The notes: a model not told the origin generated them from the letters alone. Positions 7,957 to 16,713 are shown, numbered from the stretch's first letter. The stretch: 64,000 nt of DNA from Roseibium algicola (GCF_001999245.1 NZ_CP019630.1:5051001-5115000); one strand, 5' to 3'. A program made the numbers and translations.

Positions 7957-9741
7957 CTACTGCCCGCCGGCTGCACGGTTAGCTGCCGGTTGCTGGGCCT
8001 GTCCCAGGCTCGCACCGAGAAGGGCGGCCGCACCGGCAAAGCCGCTGTCTCCACCGACAACTGTATTGGGAACAAGCTTGCCGACGAGGCCGACCAGCTC
8101 CGGTTTGCGTTCCAGCGAGGTCAGCAGTTTCTCCAGCGCCTGCAGCAGGGCTACGCGGTCCTGGCCGAGAACGTCGACCTGCGCTCTCTGGCCTCGGGCA
8201 AGTTCCTCCAGATACTGGCGCTCGGCGCGGCCGAGGGCCGCGCGTTCCTGTTCGCGCTGATTGGCCACCTGCACAGCTATCTGGGCTTCCACGAGACGGG
8301 GCTGTTCGTCCGCCGTGGAACGTGCCTGTTCCGTTTCGATGCGTTTTTGCTGCGCATCCGTTTCGCGTTCGTAGGCGGTGGATAGCTGATCGGCCAATTG
8401 CACGCGCAGGCGGGAGACCAGCAGTTCCGGCGGGATGGCCGGTTCGCCCAGACGGATCTCGCGAATGTCGACGCCGGCCTTGTTGCCTTCGATCTTGATC
8501 TGCTGCTCGATGGTCTGTTCCAGGGCATCGCGGTTTTCGATGAGATCGAGAACCTTGGTCGGGCGCACGGTGTAGGTCGCGGGCTGCACCGGTGTCCCGT
8601 CGGCATTCTTGTCCTGCACGCGGATCGAGGCACCGGCGACGTTCCTCACGATCGAGCGGATGGCCGGTGTCAGGATGCGGTTTTCAATCTCCTCCAGTCC
8701 GCCGACGGAGCCGACGACCACGGGGGCATTGTCAGGGTCGACCTGGACGAGGGCGCGCAGTTCCAGGGGGATGTCCCAACCTTCCACCTTGACGTAGACC
8801 GCCCGGTCGGCGGCGTCGCTGGGGATCTGTTCCTGCACGGACCGTTCGTTCTGCTGGATATTGCCCTGTTGATCGACCGAGAGATCGATGATGCGTTTTA
8901 CGTAGCCGCCCTTGTATTCCCAGGTCTGGACGCGGGTATCGACCAGCGTCACTTCATAGGCCTGCCGGTTGAGGTAATAGGCCCCTGGGAAGAGCGGGTC
9001 CTTCCAGATGCCGACGCAGCCCCTGGGTACCAGGGGAACGGTAAGCGCCTCGCGGGAAACAGAGGAGGCAGAGACTTCTTCCTCGATGCAATTGATGCCG
9101 GGCTGACTGACATTGGACTTGACCACACCCACGTGTCCGGCGGGGATAATCGTCGCGTTGGTATTCTCATCGAGGCGAATGTCGAAGAGATACCGGTTCA
9201 GACGGTATTGCCCGGGCTTCAGCACCGTTTCCTGCGGTCCGCGCAGACCGCCCTTTGTCAGGAAGCTGTCGGCCTTCAGCATGTCGCCGACATCTGCATC
9301 TGCAATTGCCGGTGCCATGAACATGCCGGAGGGCATGGCGTCGCCGTCGAGTGCGGTCAACTGGCCATAATAGCCTTCGGGAATGGTGACGACGTCCCAT
9401 TCCTCGAAATCGTAGAGCACCCGGACAAGCGGAATGAAATGAAAGCCGGGCCCGAGGATCTGGGCCTGCGGGCCTTTTTCGCCGTCCAGGGCAATGATGC
9501 GGCCCTCGGGTAACTCCTCGAACGCATAGATCCTCTTCAGGTGACCAACACTGTTGGCGTCCACCAAGATGAAGGAAGAGGACAGGAGCATGAAGCCGCC
9601 GATCAGCACCAGAATGATGCCCATGAACCGGCTCGAAAAAATTTGAACCAGCCTGTGACCGCCGGCGGGAACTCCGGCTCGTCGAAGAATGATGCTGGCT
9701 CCCAGAAGGATCGCCACAATTCCAATAATAACGCCGAGCAT
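7957..9741 (-). CDS. SPFH/band 7 (flotillin-like) membrane protein
   Basis: 594-residue protein with two N-terminal membrane helices (about residues 2-20 and 35-55), a long SPFH/band 7 region, and a coiled-coil-prone, Gln/Glu/Arg-rich segment (RETDAQQKRIETEQARSTADEQ, about residues 455-530). It ends in a Gly/Ala-rich tail. Proteins of this family form membrane scaffolds or hydrolase-regulating rings. Start at ATG 9741 because GGAGG lies seven bases upstream; a GTG directly before it is less likely. Convergent with the SBP pair and divergent from the aminotransferase. Specific role not deducible. Confidence 0.85.
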   Translation of the reverse strand: MLGVIIGIVAILLGASIILRRAGVPAGGHRLVQIFSSRFMGIILVLIGGFMLLSSSFILVDANSVGHLKRIYAFEELPEGRIIALDGEKGPQAQILGPGFHFIPLVRVLYDFEEWDVVTIPEGYYGQLTALDGDAMPSGMFMAPAIADADVGDMLKADSFLTKGGLRGPQETVLKPGQYRLNRYLFDIRLDENTNATIIPAGHVGVVKSNVSQPGINCIEEEVSASSVSREALTVPLVPRGCVGIWKDPLFPGAYYLNRQAYEVTLVDTRVQTWEYKGGYVKRIIDLSVDQQGNIQQNERSVQEQIPSDAADRAVYVKVEGWDIPLELRALVQVDPDNAPVVVGSVGGLEEIENRILTPAIRSIVRNVAGASIRVQDKNADGTPVQPATYTVRPTKVLDLIENRDALEQTIEQQIKIEGNKAGVDIREIRLGEPAIPPELLVSRLRVQLADQLSTAYERETDAQQKRIETEQARSTADEQPRLVEAQIAVQVANQREQERAALGRAERQYLEELARGQRAQVDVLGQDRVALLQALEKLLTSLERKPELVGLVGKLVPNTVVGGDSGFAGAAALLGASLGQAQQPAANRAAGGQ

Positions 9742-9920
9742 CACGTTTCCTCCGCCAAGGTTCCGATGCGGAACCTATCTGACTGCGGGTGATGGACTGA
9801 GTCAACGACACTCATATGACATGTGGTGGTCGAACTGCGCCTGAGCCTCGTTCAGATGAAAAAGCTCGACGGCAAACGCGGGTAGGATTAGAACCGGCGA
9901 AAAGACGCTCGGGAGGAACC

Positions 9921-11099
9921 ATGAAGCCGACCAATCCGGTCTTCACCGGCATTGCCACCACCGTGTTCGAGACCATGTCGCGCTTGGCTATGGCGCATGG
10001 GGCCGTGAACCTCGGACAGGGATTTCCAGATGTCGACGGGCCGGTGGATATCCGGCAGGCGGCGGCTGATGCGTTGTTGCAGGGGCCGAACCAATATCCG
10101 CCCATGCTGGGAATACCGGACCTTCGCCAGGCCGTTGCCGAGGCCAATCGCCGTTTCTACGGTCTCGAGGTCGATCCGCAAACCGAAGTGATGGTGACTT
10201 CCGGTGCGACCGAGGCGTTGGCGGATTGCATTTTCGCGCTGGTATCCCCGGGTGACGAGGTTGTGCTGATCGAACCGCTCTACGATTGCTACCTGCCGCT
10301 GGTGAAGCAGGCCGGCGGCATTCCCGTGCGCGTCCGGGTGACCCCGCCCAACTGGTCGCTGGATGCTGAAGCTCTCAAGGCAGCCTTCTCCGACAAGACC
10401 AAGGCAGTTCTCATCAACAACCCGATGAACCCGACGGCCAAGGTGTTTTCAGACAAAGAGCTTGAGTTGGTCGCCTCTCTCTGCCGCCAGTATGATGCCT
10501 ATGCGATCTGTGACGAAGTCTACGAGCACCTCGTCTTTGACGGTCATAGGCACACACCGCTGATGGCGCTGGACGGCATGCGCGAGCGCACGGTGCGGAT
10601 CGGCTCTGCGGGCAAGACCTTCTCGCTCACCGGGTGGAAGGTTGGCTATGTCACCGGGCCTGCCGCGCTCATGGACCCGATTGCCAAGGCGCACCAGTGG
10701 GTGACCTTCACGACACCGCCACATCTGCAAAAGGCTGTTGCCTATGGCCTGCGCAAGGACGACAGCTACTACGATGGCCTGTCGCAAGACCTTGCCGCAA
10801 AGCGCGACCGCATGGCGGCAGGCCTTGCCGCCCTCGGATTTTCCGTTCTGCCTTGCAATGCAACCTACTTCCTGACATGCGGGTTCGAAGGGTTGGGGCT
10901 TGGACGGACTGATGTCGAGGCGTGTGAAACCCTGGTCACGGCCGCCGGTGTTGCGGCAGTTCCCGTGTCTGCCTTTTATGGATCGGATGCGCCCGAGGGC
11001 TACATTCGCTTCTGCTTCTGCAAGCAGGATGCCGTGATCGACGAAGCGCTCGCCCGTCTTTCCGCATTTTTGACTGCGGCCCGGGCCGAATCCGCTTAG
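9921..11099 (+). CDS. PLP-dependent aminotransferase, class I/II
   Basis: 392-residue fold-type I aminotransferase. The PLP Lys is in GSAGKTFSLTGWKVGY (about residue 235). NNPMNPTAKVF and CDEVYEHLVFD (Asp pairing with the pyridine nitrogen) are the other class I/II marks, and ending RFCFCKQ carries the substrate-carboxylate Arg. It is closest in pattern to kynurenine/glutamine transaminase K and methionine aminotransferases, but the amino acid used is not certain. Start ATG 9921 follows GGGAGGAACC. It lies 35 bases upstream of the asparaginase gene and is probably cotranscribed with it. Confidence 0.85.
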   Translation: MKPTNPVFTGIATTVFETMSRLAMAHGAVNLGQGFPDVDGPVDIRQAAADALLQGPNQYPPMLGIPDLRQAVAEANRRFYGLEVDPQTEVMVTSGATEALADCIFALVSPGDEVVLIEPLYDCYLPLVKQAGGIPVRVRVTPPNWSLDAEALKAAFSDKTKAVLINNPMNPTAKVFSDKELELVASLCRQYDAYAICDEVYEHLVFDGHRHTPLMALDGMRERTVRIGSAGKTFSLTGWKVGYVTGPAALMDPIAKAHQWVTFTTPPHLQKAVAYGLRKDDSYYDGLSQDLAAKRDRMAAGLAALGFSVLPCNATYFLTCGFEGLGLGRTDVEACETLVTAAGVAAVPVSAFYGSDAPEGYIRFCFCKQDAVIDEALARLSAFLTAARAESA

Positions 11100-11134
11100 C
11101 CTGATAGTGTGAAACCTTGGAAATGAGAAACTTC

Positions 11135-12163
11135 ATGGACAATCCGGCTCTGGTCGACGTCACCCGCGGCACCGTGATCGAAAGCCTGCATCGGGGCAGC
11201 ATTGCCATCGTCGATAGCTCCGGAAAGCTGGTTTTCGGTATCGGCAATGTGGAAGCCCGGGTGTTTCCGCGCTCCGCCATCAAGGCACTTCAGGCATTGC
11301 CCCTGGTTGAATCGGGAGCGGCGGAAGCGCTCGACTATTCAGATGCCGAACTGGCACTTGCCTGTGCGTCTCACAACGGCGAGGAAGTTCACGCAAATTC
11401 GGCAAGGGTCATGCTGATGAAAGCAGGCCTTGCCGAAGACAATCTCGAGTGCGGCCCGCAATGGCCCCAGCGCATGGAAGATGCAGCCAAACTTATCCTG
11501 GCTGATGAAACGCCCTGCGGCCTGCACAACAACTGCTCAGGCAAACATGCGGGTTTCCTTGGCCTGGCCAAGGTGATGGGTGTCGAGACACGCGGCTATG
11601 TAAACGCGGAACACCCCGTGCAACGTGAAGTTCGCAACGTGATGGAGCAGATGACCGGCGACACTCTGTCCGAGGATGTCTGCGGAACAGACGGCTGCTC
11701 AATCCCGACCTACGCTTCACCATTGCGCAGCTTCGCGCGCGCCTTTGCAGCCTTTGGAACCGGTGAGGGATTGGAGCCGCTTCGCGCAGAGGCTGCGGAA
11801 CGGCTGTTTGATGCCTGCATCAACGAACCTTACATGGTTGCCGGGACAGGCCGTTTCTGCACCAGGGTGATGGAAGCTTTCCGTGGCCGAGTGTTCGTCA
11901 AGACCGGAGCCGAAGGTGTCTTCTGCGCTTCCATTCCCGAGCTTGGTTTCGGTGTCGCGCTGAAATGCGACGACGGAGCAACCCGGGCGTCCGAAGTGAT
12001 GATGGCAACCGTTCTGGAAGCGATGCTGGAGCTGAACGATGATGAGGCAGCTCTGCTTGACGGACTGGTGAACCCGCCGATCCTGACCCGGGTCGGTATC
12101 CAGGCCGGACACATCAAGCCGCGCGAAGAGTTCCTGACCGAGTTGAAAGCAGCGCTGCCTTAA
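11135..12163 (+). CDS. L-asparaginase II family protein (rhizobial type, PF06089)
   Basis: 342-residue enzyme of the Asparaginase_II family, which hydrolyses L-asparagine to aspartate and ammonia and is unrelated to the E. coli AnsA/AnsB fold. Seen: LVDVTRGTVIESLHRGSIAIVD at the start, FPRSAIKALQALPLVESGAA, CASHNGE, NNCSGKHAGFLGLAK and DVCGTDGCSIPTYA, all family hallmarks. No signal peptide, so cytoplasmic. Upstream in-frame TTG (11117) and ATG (11123) are possible; I chose ATG 11135, which matches the usual N-terminus. With the upstream aminotransferase it looks like an amino acid catabolic pair. Confidence 0.87.
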   Translation: MDNPALVDVTRGTVIESLHRGSIAIVDSSGKLVFGIGNVEARVFPRSAIKALQALPLVESGAAEALDYSDAELALACASHNGEEVHANSARVMLMKAGLAEDNLECGPQWPQRMEDAAKLILADETPCGLHNNCSGKHAGFLGLAKVMGVETRGYVNAEHPVQREVRNVMEQMTGDTLSEDVCGTDGCSIPTYASPLRSFARAFAAFGTGEGLEPLRAEAAERLFDACINEPYMVAGTGRFCTRVMEAFRGRVFVKTGAEGVFCASIPELGFGVALKCDDGATRASEVMMATVLEAMLELNDDEAALLDGLVNPPILTRVGIQAGHIKPREEFLTELKAALP

Positions 12164-12278
12164 CAAGCCGGCGCACCTTCAGGCTTCAGTCCTGGCTCTC
12201 ACCTGTTTCCGTCTTGTTTCAGATGCCGCTATTGCGGCTCTTGAGGCTGGGGCGTGTGACGAGCGCTTGTAAGTAGGC

Positions 12279-12728
12279 TCAAAGATCTTTTTTCATCAGC
12301 ACCTTGTTGCCGTTTCTTTCCATTTCACTCCAGCCCAGGTGCGCGTAAAGAGCAACGTTCTCAGGCATGGCGACATGGGTTGCCAGATGTATCTCGGTGG
12401 CTCCGCTCTCACTGGCGAGGTCCTCTACGGCTTCGATCAACAGACGCCCGATGCCCATGCCCCTGATATCCGGATCGACGGCTATGTTCATGAGATGAGC
12501 ACTTTGGCCGTGGAGACCCAGGATTGAGCAGCCGACGATACGGCCATCCGTTTCGGCGACGAAGACATGGTTTTGTCCGATGTCTTCCTCGAGGCCGGAA
12601 GAGACGTCTGGCAGGTCCGGCAAGGTTGATTTTACCGGTGCATAGGCCCTGTCGATGCATGTTTTCAGGCCCGGGACGTCTTGCAATTTGGCCATGCGGA
12701 TGGCTGGTTGAGCGCTTGGTTCTGTCAC
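12279..12728 (-). CDS. GNAT-family N-acetyltransferase
   Basis: About 149 residues with a full GNAT fold: AIRMAKLQDVPGLKTCIDRAY at the N-terminus, the acetyl-CoA loop IRGMGIGRLLIEAVEDLA (RxxGxG/A) and a terminal ALYAHLGWSEMERNGNKVLMKKDL. Substrate unknown. The open frame continues far upstream across the divergent hydrolase gene, which is not real coding here. Start GTG 12728 or ATG 12749; the latter would overlap the divergent start at 12741. Confidence 0.75.
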   Translation of the reverse strand: MTEPSAQPAIRMAKLQDVPGLKTCIDRAYAPVKSTLPDLPDVSSGLEEDIGQNHVFVAETDGRIVGCSILGLHGQSAHLMNIAVDPDIRGMGIGRLLIEAVEDLASESGATEIHLATHVAMPENVALYAHLGWSEMERNGNKVLMKKDL

Positions 12729-12740
12729 AGGAGTTGTCTC

Positions 12741-13541
12741 ATGGCACATCGTCCCGATTTGTCTTTCCGTTTCACCCACGCGATCACACGCACGCCCGCC
12801 GACAGCGTGGCCGACGGCATCCGTGCGGTGGACACGGGCAACCCGAGTGGCGAAAAATTCAGGGCAGAACATGAGCGTTATGTCTCGGCCTTGCAAGAAG
12901 CCGGCTTGACGGTTGACGTTCTGCCGCAGCTTGAAACCTACCCGGACAGTTGTTTTGTCGAGGATCCTGCCTTCTGCCTGCCTGAAGGCGCTATCCAGCT
13001 TCGGCCGGGCACGGCCAGCCGTGAAGGCGAAGGCGCGGAGATCCGTGCGGCACTGGAAAGCCGGTTCGGTAAGGTTGTCGACCTGCCGGGGAACGGTCAT
13101 GTCGACGGCGGCGATGTCCTGATGCTCGACGACGTCATCCTGATCGGCCTGTCCGCCCGCACCGACCGGGAGGGCGCCGATGCCTTTGCCGGATTGCTGG
13201 GCGAGTGGGGCTACAAGGCCGAAGTCTGCGAAACGCCGGATGGCGTGCTGCATTTCAAGACAGCCTGTTCCACCCTTGGCGACGGCGTCATCCTGGCGAC
13301 CAAGGTCATGGCAGACAGCGGCTTTTTCGGTGACCGCGAAATCGTGGTCGTTCCGGAAGGGGAAGACTACGCCGCCAACGTCATCCGTGTGAATGATGTC
13401 GTGATGGTGCCGGAAGGCTACCCGAAGACATTGGCAGCCATCGAGGCGGCCGGTTTCACGACCGTCGTCCTGCCGACGCACGAAGCCCGCAAGGTCGATG
13501 GTGGCCTGTCGTGCCTGTCACTGCGCTTTGCCCTGGACTGA
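12741..13541 (+). CDS. Dimethylarginine dimethylaminohydrolase-like amidinotransferase-fold enzyme
   Basis: 266-residue member of the DDAH/arginine deiminase superfamily, which hydrolyses methylated arginines to citrulline plus methylamines. Catalytic elements are visible: PDSCFVEDPAF (substrate Asp/Glu region), GNGHVDGGDVLML with the catalytic His (about residue 125), and the nucleophilic Cys in GGLSCLSLRF near the C-terminus. Length matches bacterial DDAH. Start ATG 12741 with AGGAG eight bases upstream. Neighbouring amino acid enzymes suggest a role in amino acid catabolism. A related guanidino hydrolase activity cannot be excluded. Confidence 0.82.
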   Translation: MAHRPDLSFRFTHAITRTPADSVADGIRAVDTGNPSGEKFRAEHERYVSALQEAGLTVDVLPQLETYPDSCFVEDPAFCLPEGAIQLRPGTASREGEGAEIRAALESRFGKVVDLPGNGHVDGGDVLMLDDVILIGLSARTDREGADAFAGLLGEWGYKAEVCETPDGVLHFKTACSTLGDGVILATKVMADSGFFGDREIVVVPEGEDYAANVIRVNDVVMVPEGYPKTLAAIEAAGFTTVVLPTHEARKVDGGLSCLSLRFALD

Positions 13542-13575
13542 TTGCTCCAGAGCTTTGCAAGTCAAAAACCTGTTC

Positions 13576-13629
13576 GTCTCGATCCTGAGAATGCGCGGAA
13601 GTGCGTTCTCGGGATGAGTTCATTGAGAC
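13576..13629. repeat. Long imperfect hairpin between two convergent genes
   Basis: GTCTC at 13576 and GAGAC at 13625-13629 enclose a near-perfect stem, ATCCTGAGAATGCGC (about 13582-13596) against GTGCGTTCTCGGGAT (13601-13615), with loop GGAA. No T run follows on either strand. It may act as a terminator for the converging genes or be a dispersed repeat. Confidence 0.5.
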
Positions 13630-13763
13630 GTATCAGGCTTTCGGACACCATGGCACTTATGCCGTTCCGTTTCTGCTCGTAGGGTTTTTACCTGAGTTGT
13701 GGAGAGAGCGGTCGACGGGATGTCTCTGAGGACGAGCGCGTTTGTGCCGGGCGGTCGGGTCAG

Positions 13764-15134
13764 TCAGGCGGCTATCTGGTTGCCGTGAACGGTGAGATTG
13801 TCGAATTCCGAAACATTGTTCAGTTCACCGGTCGCTTTTTCGAGCCAGCGGTAACCGTTGATCGCGCCCTGATGCGAACCTTGAACAATGTTGTTGGTGA
13901 TGACGGCAGCGCCCGCGCCATCGACCACGGTTACGGCGATACCGGTGCCGCAGTCCCGAACAACGTTCTGGGAGGCTGCGATGTTGCGCATATAGGGGCC
14001 CCAGCCGAGCATCAGGCCGAATTTCGGTGCGCCCTCCACCACATTGCCGGTCAGCGTCGTATCCGCTTCAACGGCGATGCCGATGCCGAATCCGGCCACT
14101 TCCGGCGGGTAGGGGCCTTCCTTCTTGATGTTGCGGATCAGATTGCCGGAACAGACCGCCATACGGCCGCCATCCATGAAGTTGGCGATGGATATGCCGA
14201 TCGTGCCGCCGTCAACGATATTGTTGGCAATGACTGCTCCCTGGAAACCGAACTCGGAATAGATCGCCGTTTCTCCGGAGCGCAGGCAGGAATTACCGAT
14301 GATCTGGACGTTGGAACCTGCATTGGAGCGGATTGCGGAGAAGGCGCAATCCGCCACACGGTTGTTGGAAACCATGACGCCATGAGCGCGGAAAACATTG
14401 ATGCCGTTGCCGAACTGGCCGGTGCCGCCGTAGCGGGCGCCGATACGTTCCACCCGGTTGCCGGAAACGATGGTTCCGTCCTCGCCTTCGCGCCAGCGGT
14501 GCACCCAGATGCCGCCGTTGGCGCAGTCGGTCACCGTGTTGCCGGTGATGGCAAGGCCGTTGGCCTCGTTCGAACGCAGTCCCGCTTCCGCAGCACCGGA
14601 GATCCGGCAATTTTCGACCCGGCCTGAACAGCGGTCCAGCAACAGTCCCATCTTGGAAGAACCGGTGATCTCGCAATTGTCCAGCGTGACGTTCTTGACG
14701 TTGATGAAATGCAGCAGTCCCTCGGTGAAATCGCCGATTGATCGATTGGCGCCATCGAAGGTAATCCCGGTCAGGCCGACATTGGCAACATCCTCGGCAC
14801 GGATCAATTGACCGCCGCCACCCTGGTAGACGAGCCGTGTTCTGCCGGGAACCCCGACAATCAATGTGCCAGAGGGAAGACGCAGATTGGCGACCGGATA
14901 GGTGCCGGCAGGCAGGAACAGCGCGCGACCACGCTCAACGGCACGATTGACGGCATTCTGGAATTGAGCGGTCTGGTCATCTGCCGCGTTGGGAAGAAGA
15001 CCAAGATCCTCTGAGTCGATAGAACCGCGCAGGTCGGCAACCTTCATCTGGGCCGTGGCGACTGTCCCGTAAAGACACAATGCTGTCCCGGCAAGAAACG
15101 CGCGTCGGTTCAGTTTTGAAAGATTACGTGTCAT
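13764..15134 (-). CDS. Tat-exported right-handed beta-helix repeat protein (TIGR03808-like)
   Basis: 456-residue protein. The twin-arginine signal (LNRRAFLAGTALCLYG, residues 8-23, ending ATAQ) implies folded export. The mature part starts like a pectate-lyase fold (LFLPAGTYPVANLRLPSGTLIVGVPGRTRLVYQG) and continues as parallel beta-helix repeats with regular asparagine ladders (ITGNTVTDCANGGIWV, VSNNRVADCAFSAIRSN, VIANNIVDGGTIGIS). It matches the family named 'twin-arg-translocated uncharacterized repeat protein', common in Rhizobiales. Start at the Met directly before the Tat signal. No catalytic residues or substrate can be assigned. Confidence 0.82.
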   Translation of the reverse strand: MTRNLSKLNRRAFLAGTALCLYGTVATAQMKVADLRGSIDSEDLGLLPNAADDQTAQFQNAVNRAVERGRALFLPAGTYPVANLRLPSGTLIVGVPGRTRLVYQGGGGQLIRAEDVANVGLTGITFDGANRSIGDFTEGLLHFINVKNVTLDNCEITGSSKMGLLLDRCSGRVENCRISGAAEAGLRSNEANGLAITGNTVTDCANGGIWVHRWREGEDGTIVSGNRVERIGARYGGTGQFGNGINVFRAHGVMVSNNRVADCAFSAIRSNAGSNVQIIGNSCLRSGETAIYSEFGFQGAVIANNIVDGGTIGISIANFMDGGRMAVCSGNLIRNIKKEGPYPPEVAGFGIGIAVEADTTLTGNVVEGAPKFGLMLGWGPYMRNIAASQNVVRDCGTGIAVTVVDGAGAAVITNNIVQGSHQGAINGYRWLEKATGELNNVSEFDNLTVHGNQIAA

Positions 15135-15252
15135 CGATCCGGCCAATTGCTTTCCGACGTCCCGGATTGGGATGCGCCTCAAGTGTCTATGGCTGAAATC
15201 GCAAGAGCCGTGCCGGATTGGCATTTGCGAGATCACACGCTTTAACCGGCGG

Positions 15253-15290
15253 AAAAAAAGAGACCGGCCAGGCAGATGGCCTGGCCGGTC
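15253..15290 (-). terminator. Rho-independent terminator after the YHS gene
   Basis: Perfect 12-bp stem: GACCGGCCAGGC (15262-15273) with GCCTGGCCGGTC (15279-15290). On the minus strand a run of seven T follows (15259-15253). It ends the transcript coming from 15807. Confidence 0.92.
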
Positions 15291-15333
15291 AGGTAACCGG
15301 TCTACAGGGGCAGAAGAGACCGGTCAGAGCCGA

Positions 15334-15807
15334 TTAGAGGCTGCTCGGGTCGACGCTTTCCAGACCAACCCAGTTTTCGTCAGCCTTGGAAATGAAGCCC
15401 GGTACGTCCTTGTTCCAACGTTCCTGGATCGACGGTGCGAGGTTCAGGTAAAGCTTGTTGTCGACGATCTTCCACAGGTCCGGGTCACCATCGACCTTCA
15501 CACCCATGGCAGCACCGAAGGCGCAGAAACCGCCGTATTGCGGAAGATATTTTTCCGGGTTCTGCTTGAAGAGATCGCGGTTCTCTTCAGAGGCGAAACG
15601 GTAGGTGGCGCCATTGTGAACTTCGGTAATGGCAATGTCGCCGTCCTGCGGTGCGCCATTGACGAAATAGGAAACCGGATCGACACCGCGCAGGGCCAGG
15701 CCGGTGATGGTGGCGTTGACATCAAAACCGGCACCGAAAGCGCTGGAGACAAGCCCGGTGACGACGACCAGGGCGGCAACTGAGCCGCGAATGAGGTTTG
15801 CAAACAT
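15334..15807 (-). CDS. Secreted YHS-domain protein
   Basis: 157 residues. Signal peptide to about residue 25 (SSAFGAG), then a YHS-type domain: VDPVSYFVNGAPQDGD, TYRFASEENRDLFKQNPEKYLPQYGGFCAFG. Such proteins are exported and may bind metal; the family's role is undefined. The single Cys is in GGFCAFGAAMG (about residue 98). It is transcribed away from the TetR gene at 16011, and two palindromes in the shared space suggest control by that regulator. Own terminator downstream. Confidence 0.85.
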   Translation of the reverse strand: MFANLIRGSVAALVVVTGLVSSAFGAGFDVNATITGLALRGVDPVSYFVNGAPQDGDIAITEVHNGATYRFASEENRDLFKQNPEKYLPQYGGFCAFGAAMGVKVDGDPDLWKIVDNKLYLNLAPSIQERWNKDVPGFISKADENWVGLESVDPSSL

Positions 15808-15868
15808 CTGAAGACACTCCCAAGGGGTTGAATTGGTCCGGCAAAGACGTGTTCAAGCGATCTTGAAA

Positions 15869-15888
15869 TAGGAACCGATTGGTTCCTA
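15869..15888. promoter_or_regulatory. Operator-like palindrome 1 (probable TetR site)
   Basis: Perfect 8-bp arms TAGGAACC and GGTTCCTA around GATT, 62 bases upstream of the YHS start. The same half-site recurs in the second palindrome 30 bases away. Confidence 0.65.
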
Positions 15889-15917
15889 ATCGGTCGCACT
15901 TGACCAACCCTGCCGGT

Positions 15918-15941
15918 GGTTCCTAAATAGAGTTAGGAACC
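15918..15941. promoter_or_regulatory. Operator-like palindrome 2 (probable TetR site)
   Basis: Perfect 9-bp arms GGTTCCTAA (15918-15926) and TTAGGAACC (15933-15941) with a 6-base spacer, 70 bases upstream of the TetR ATG. It shares the TAGGAACC half-site with palindrome 1 but in the opposite half-site arrangement. Confidence 0.65.
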
Positions 15942-16010
15942 GAATGGTACAAAACACAAGCGCGTGACACGCGGTTGAGTTTTTTGTGAAGTGGCTTGAC
16001 GGGAGATCGC

Positions 16011-16589
16011 ATGGCAAGACCTCGGGAATTCGACGCCGATGAGGCATTGGAAAAAGCCATGGAGCTGTTCTGGGACGTTGGCTATGACGAAGCCTCGCTG
16101 TCCGAACTGCTCGATGCCATGGCCATTACCAAGGGTTCTTTCTACAAGGCATTCCAGGACAAACAGTCGGTCTATCTGGCGGCACTCGACAGGTACAACG
16201 ATCAGGTTGTCAGCAACACGGTCGCTTTTCTAGGTGACCCTTCAGAAGGGGCAGGGCGGGACCGGATACTTGCCCTGTTCGGCCGCATTGCCGACCTCGC
16301 CCAGAAAGATGGCGACAGGCTTGGCTGCTTTCTGTGCAATGCCCTGGTCGACAAGGCGGGGGGCGCAGAGGCAGAGGCAATGCTGCAGGCCATGACAAGG
16401 CGTCTGGAAAATGGTTTTTACCGCGCGCTTCGGGACGATGGGCTTGAGGGGACAGAAGCTCGCGGCACCGCACGCGGCGTACTGACAGCCTATTTCGGCT
16501 TGCGTGTTCTCGGCCGGGCGGGGTTGTCCGCCGACATGGCGGCCGATTGCATCCGCCAGGTCGAGAGACTGCTTGGCCGTGTGCATTGA
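16011..16589 (+). CDS. TetR/AcrR-family transcriptional regulator
   Basis: 192 residues. The N-terminal TetR HTH is complete: MARPREFDADEALEKAMELFWDVGYDEASLSELLDAMAITKGSFYKAFQDKQSVY (residues 1-55), followed by an all-helical ligand domain with a LGCFLCNALVDKAGG stretch holding two Cys (about residues 107-110). ATG 16011 follows GGGAGATCGC. It is divergent from the YHS gene with paired palindromes between, so self- and neighbour-repression is likely. Ligand unknown. Confidence 0.88.
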   Translation: MARPREFDADEALEKAMELFWDVGYDEASLSELLDAMAITKGSFYKAFQDKQSVYLAALDRYNDQVVSNTVAFLGDPSEGAGRDRILALFGRIADLAQKDGDRLGCFLCNALVDKAGGAEAEAMLQAMTRRLENGFYRALRDDGLEGTEARGTARGVLTAYFGLRVLGRAGLSADMAADCIRQVERLLGRVH

Positions 16590-16665
16590 GACAAGAGCAG
16601 GTGGTTTTTTGAGGCTCGGGGACTCTGAAACCGCGAAATACTGAATTTCAGATAACCCAATACCA

Positions 16666-16713
16666 CCTCATCCCGAGAGGGCACGAAGTGCTGTCTCGAA
16701 GGATGGGATGAGG
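16666..16713. repeat. CCTCATCC-type palindromic repeat element (Rhizobiales family)
   Basis: Outer arms CCTCATCCC (16666-16674) and GGGATGAGG (16705-16713), inner GAGA/TCTC pairs and a central hairpin GCAC-GAA-GTGC. The layout and words (CCTCATCC ... TCTCGAAGGATG) match a dispersed intergenic palindrome common in Rhizobiales genomes. It lies between the TetR gene and pcp. A half copy is at 19632. Confidence 0.65.

Noticed and set aside
12279..13481. 400-codon minus frame fusing an acetyltransferase to a longer N-terminus
   Set aside because: The extra N-terminus is antisense to the DDAH-like gene and reads as a shadow; only the GNAT part is real.
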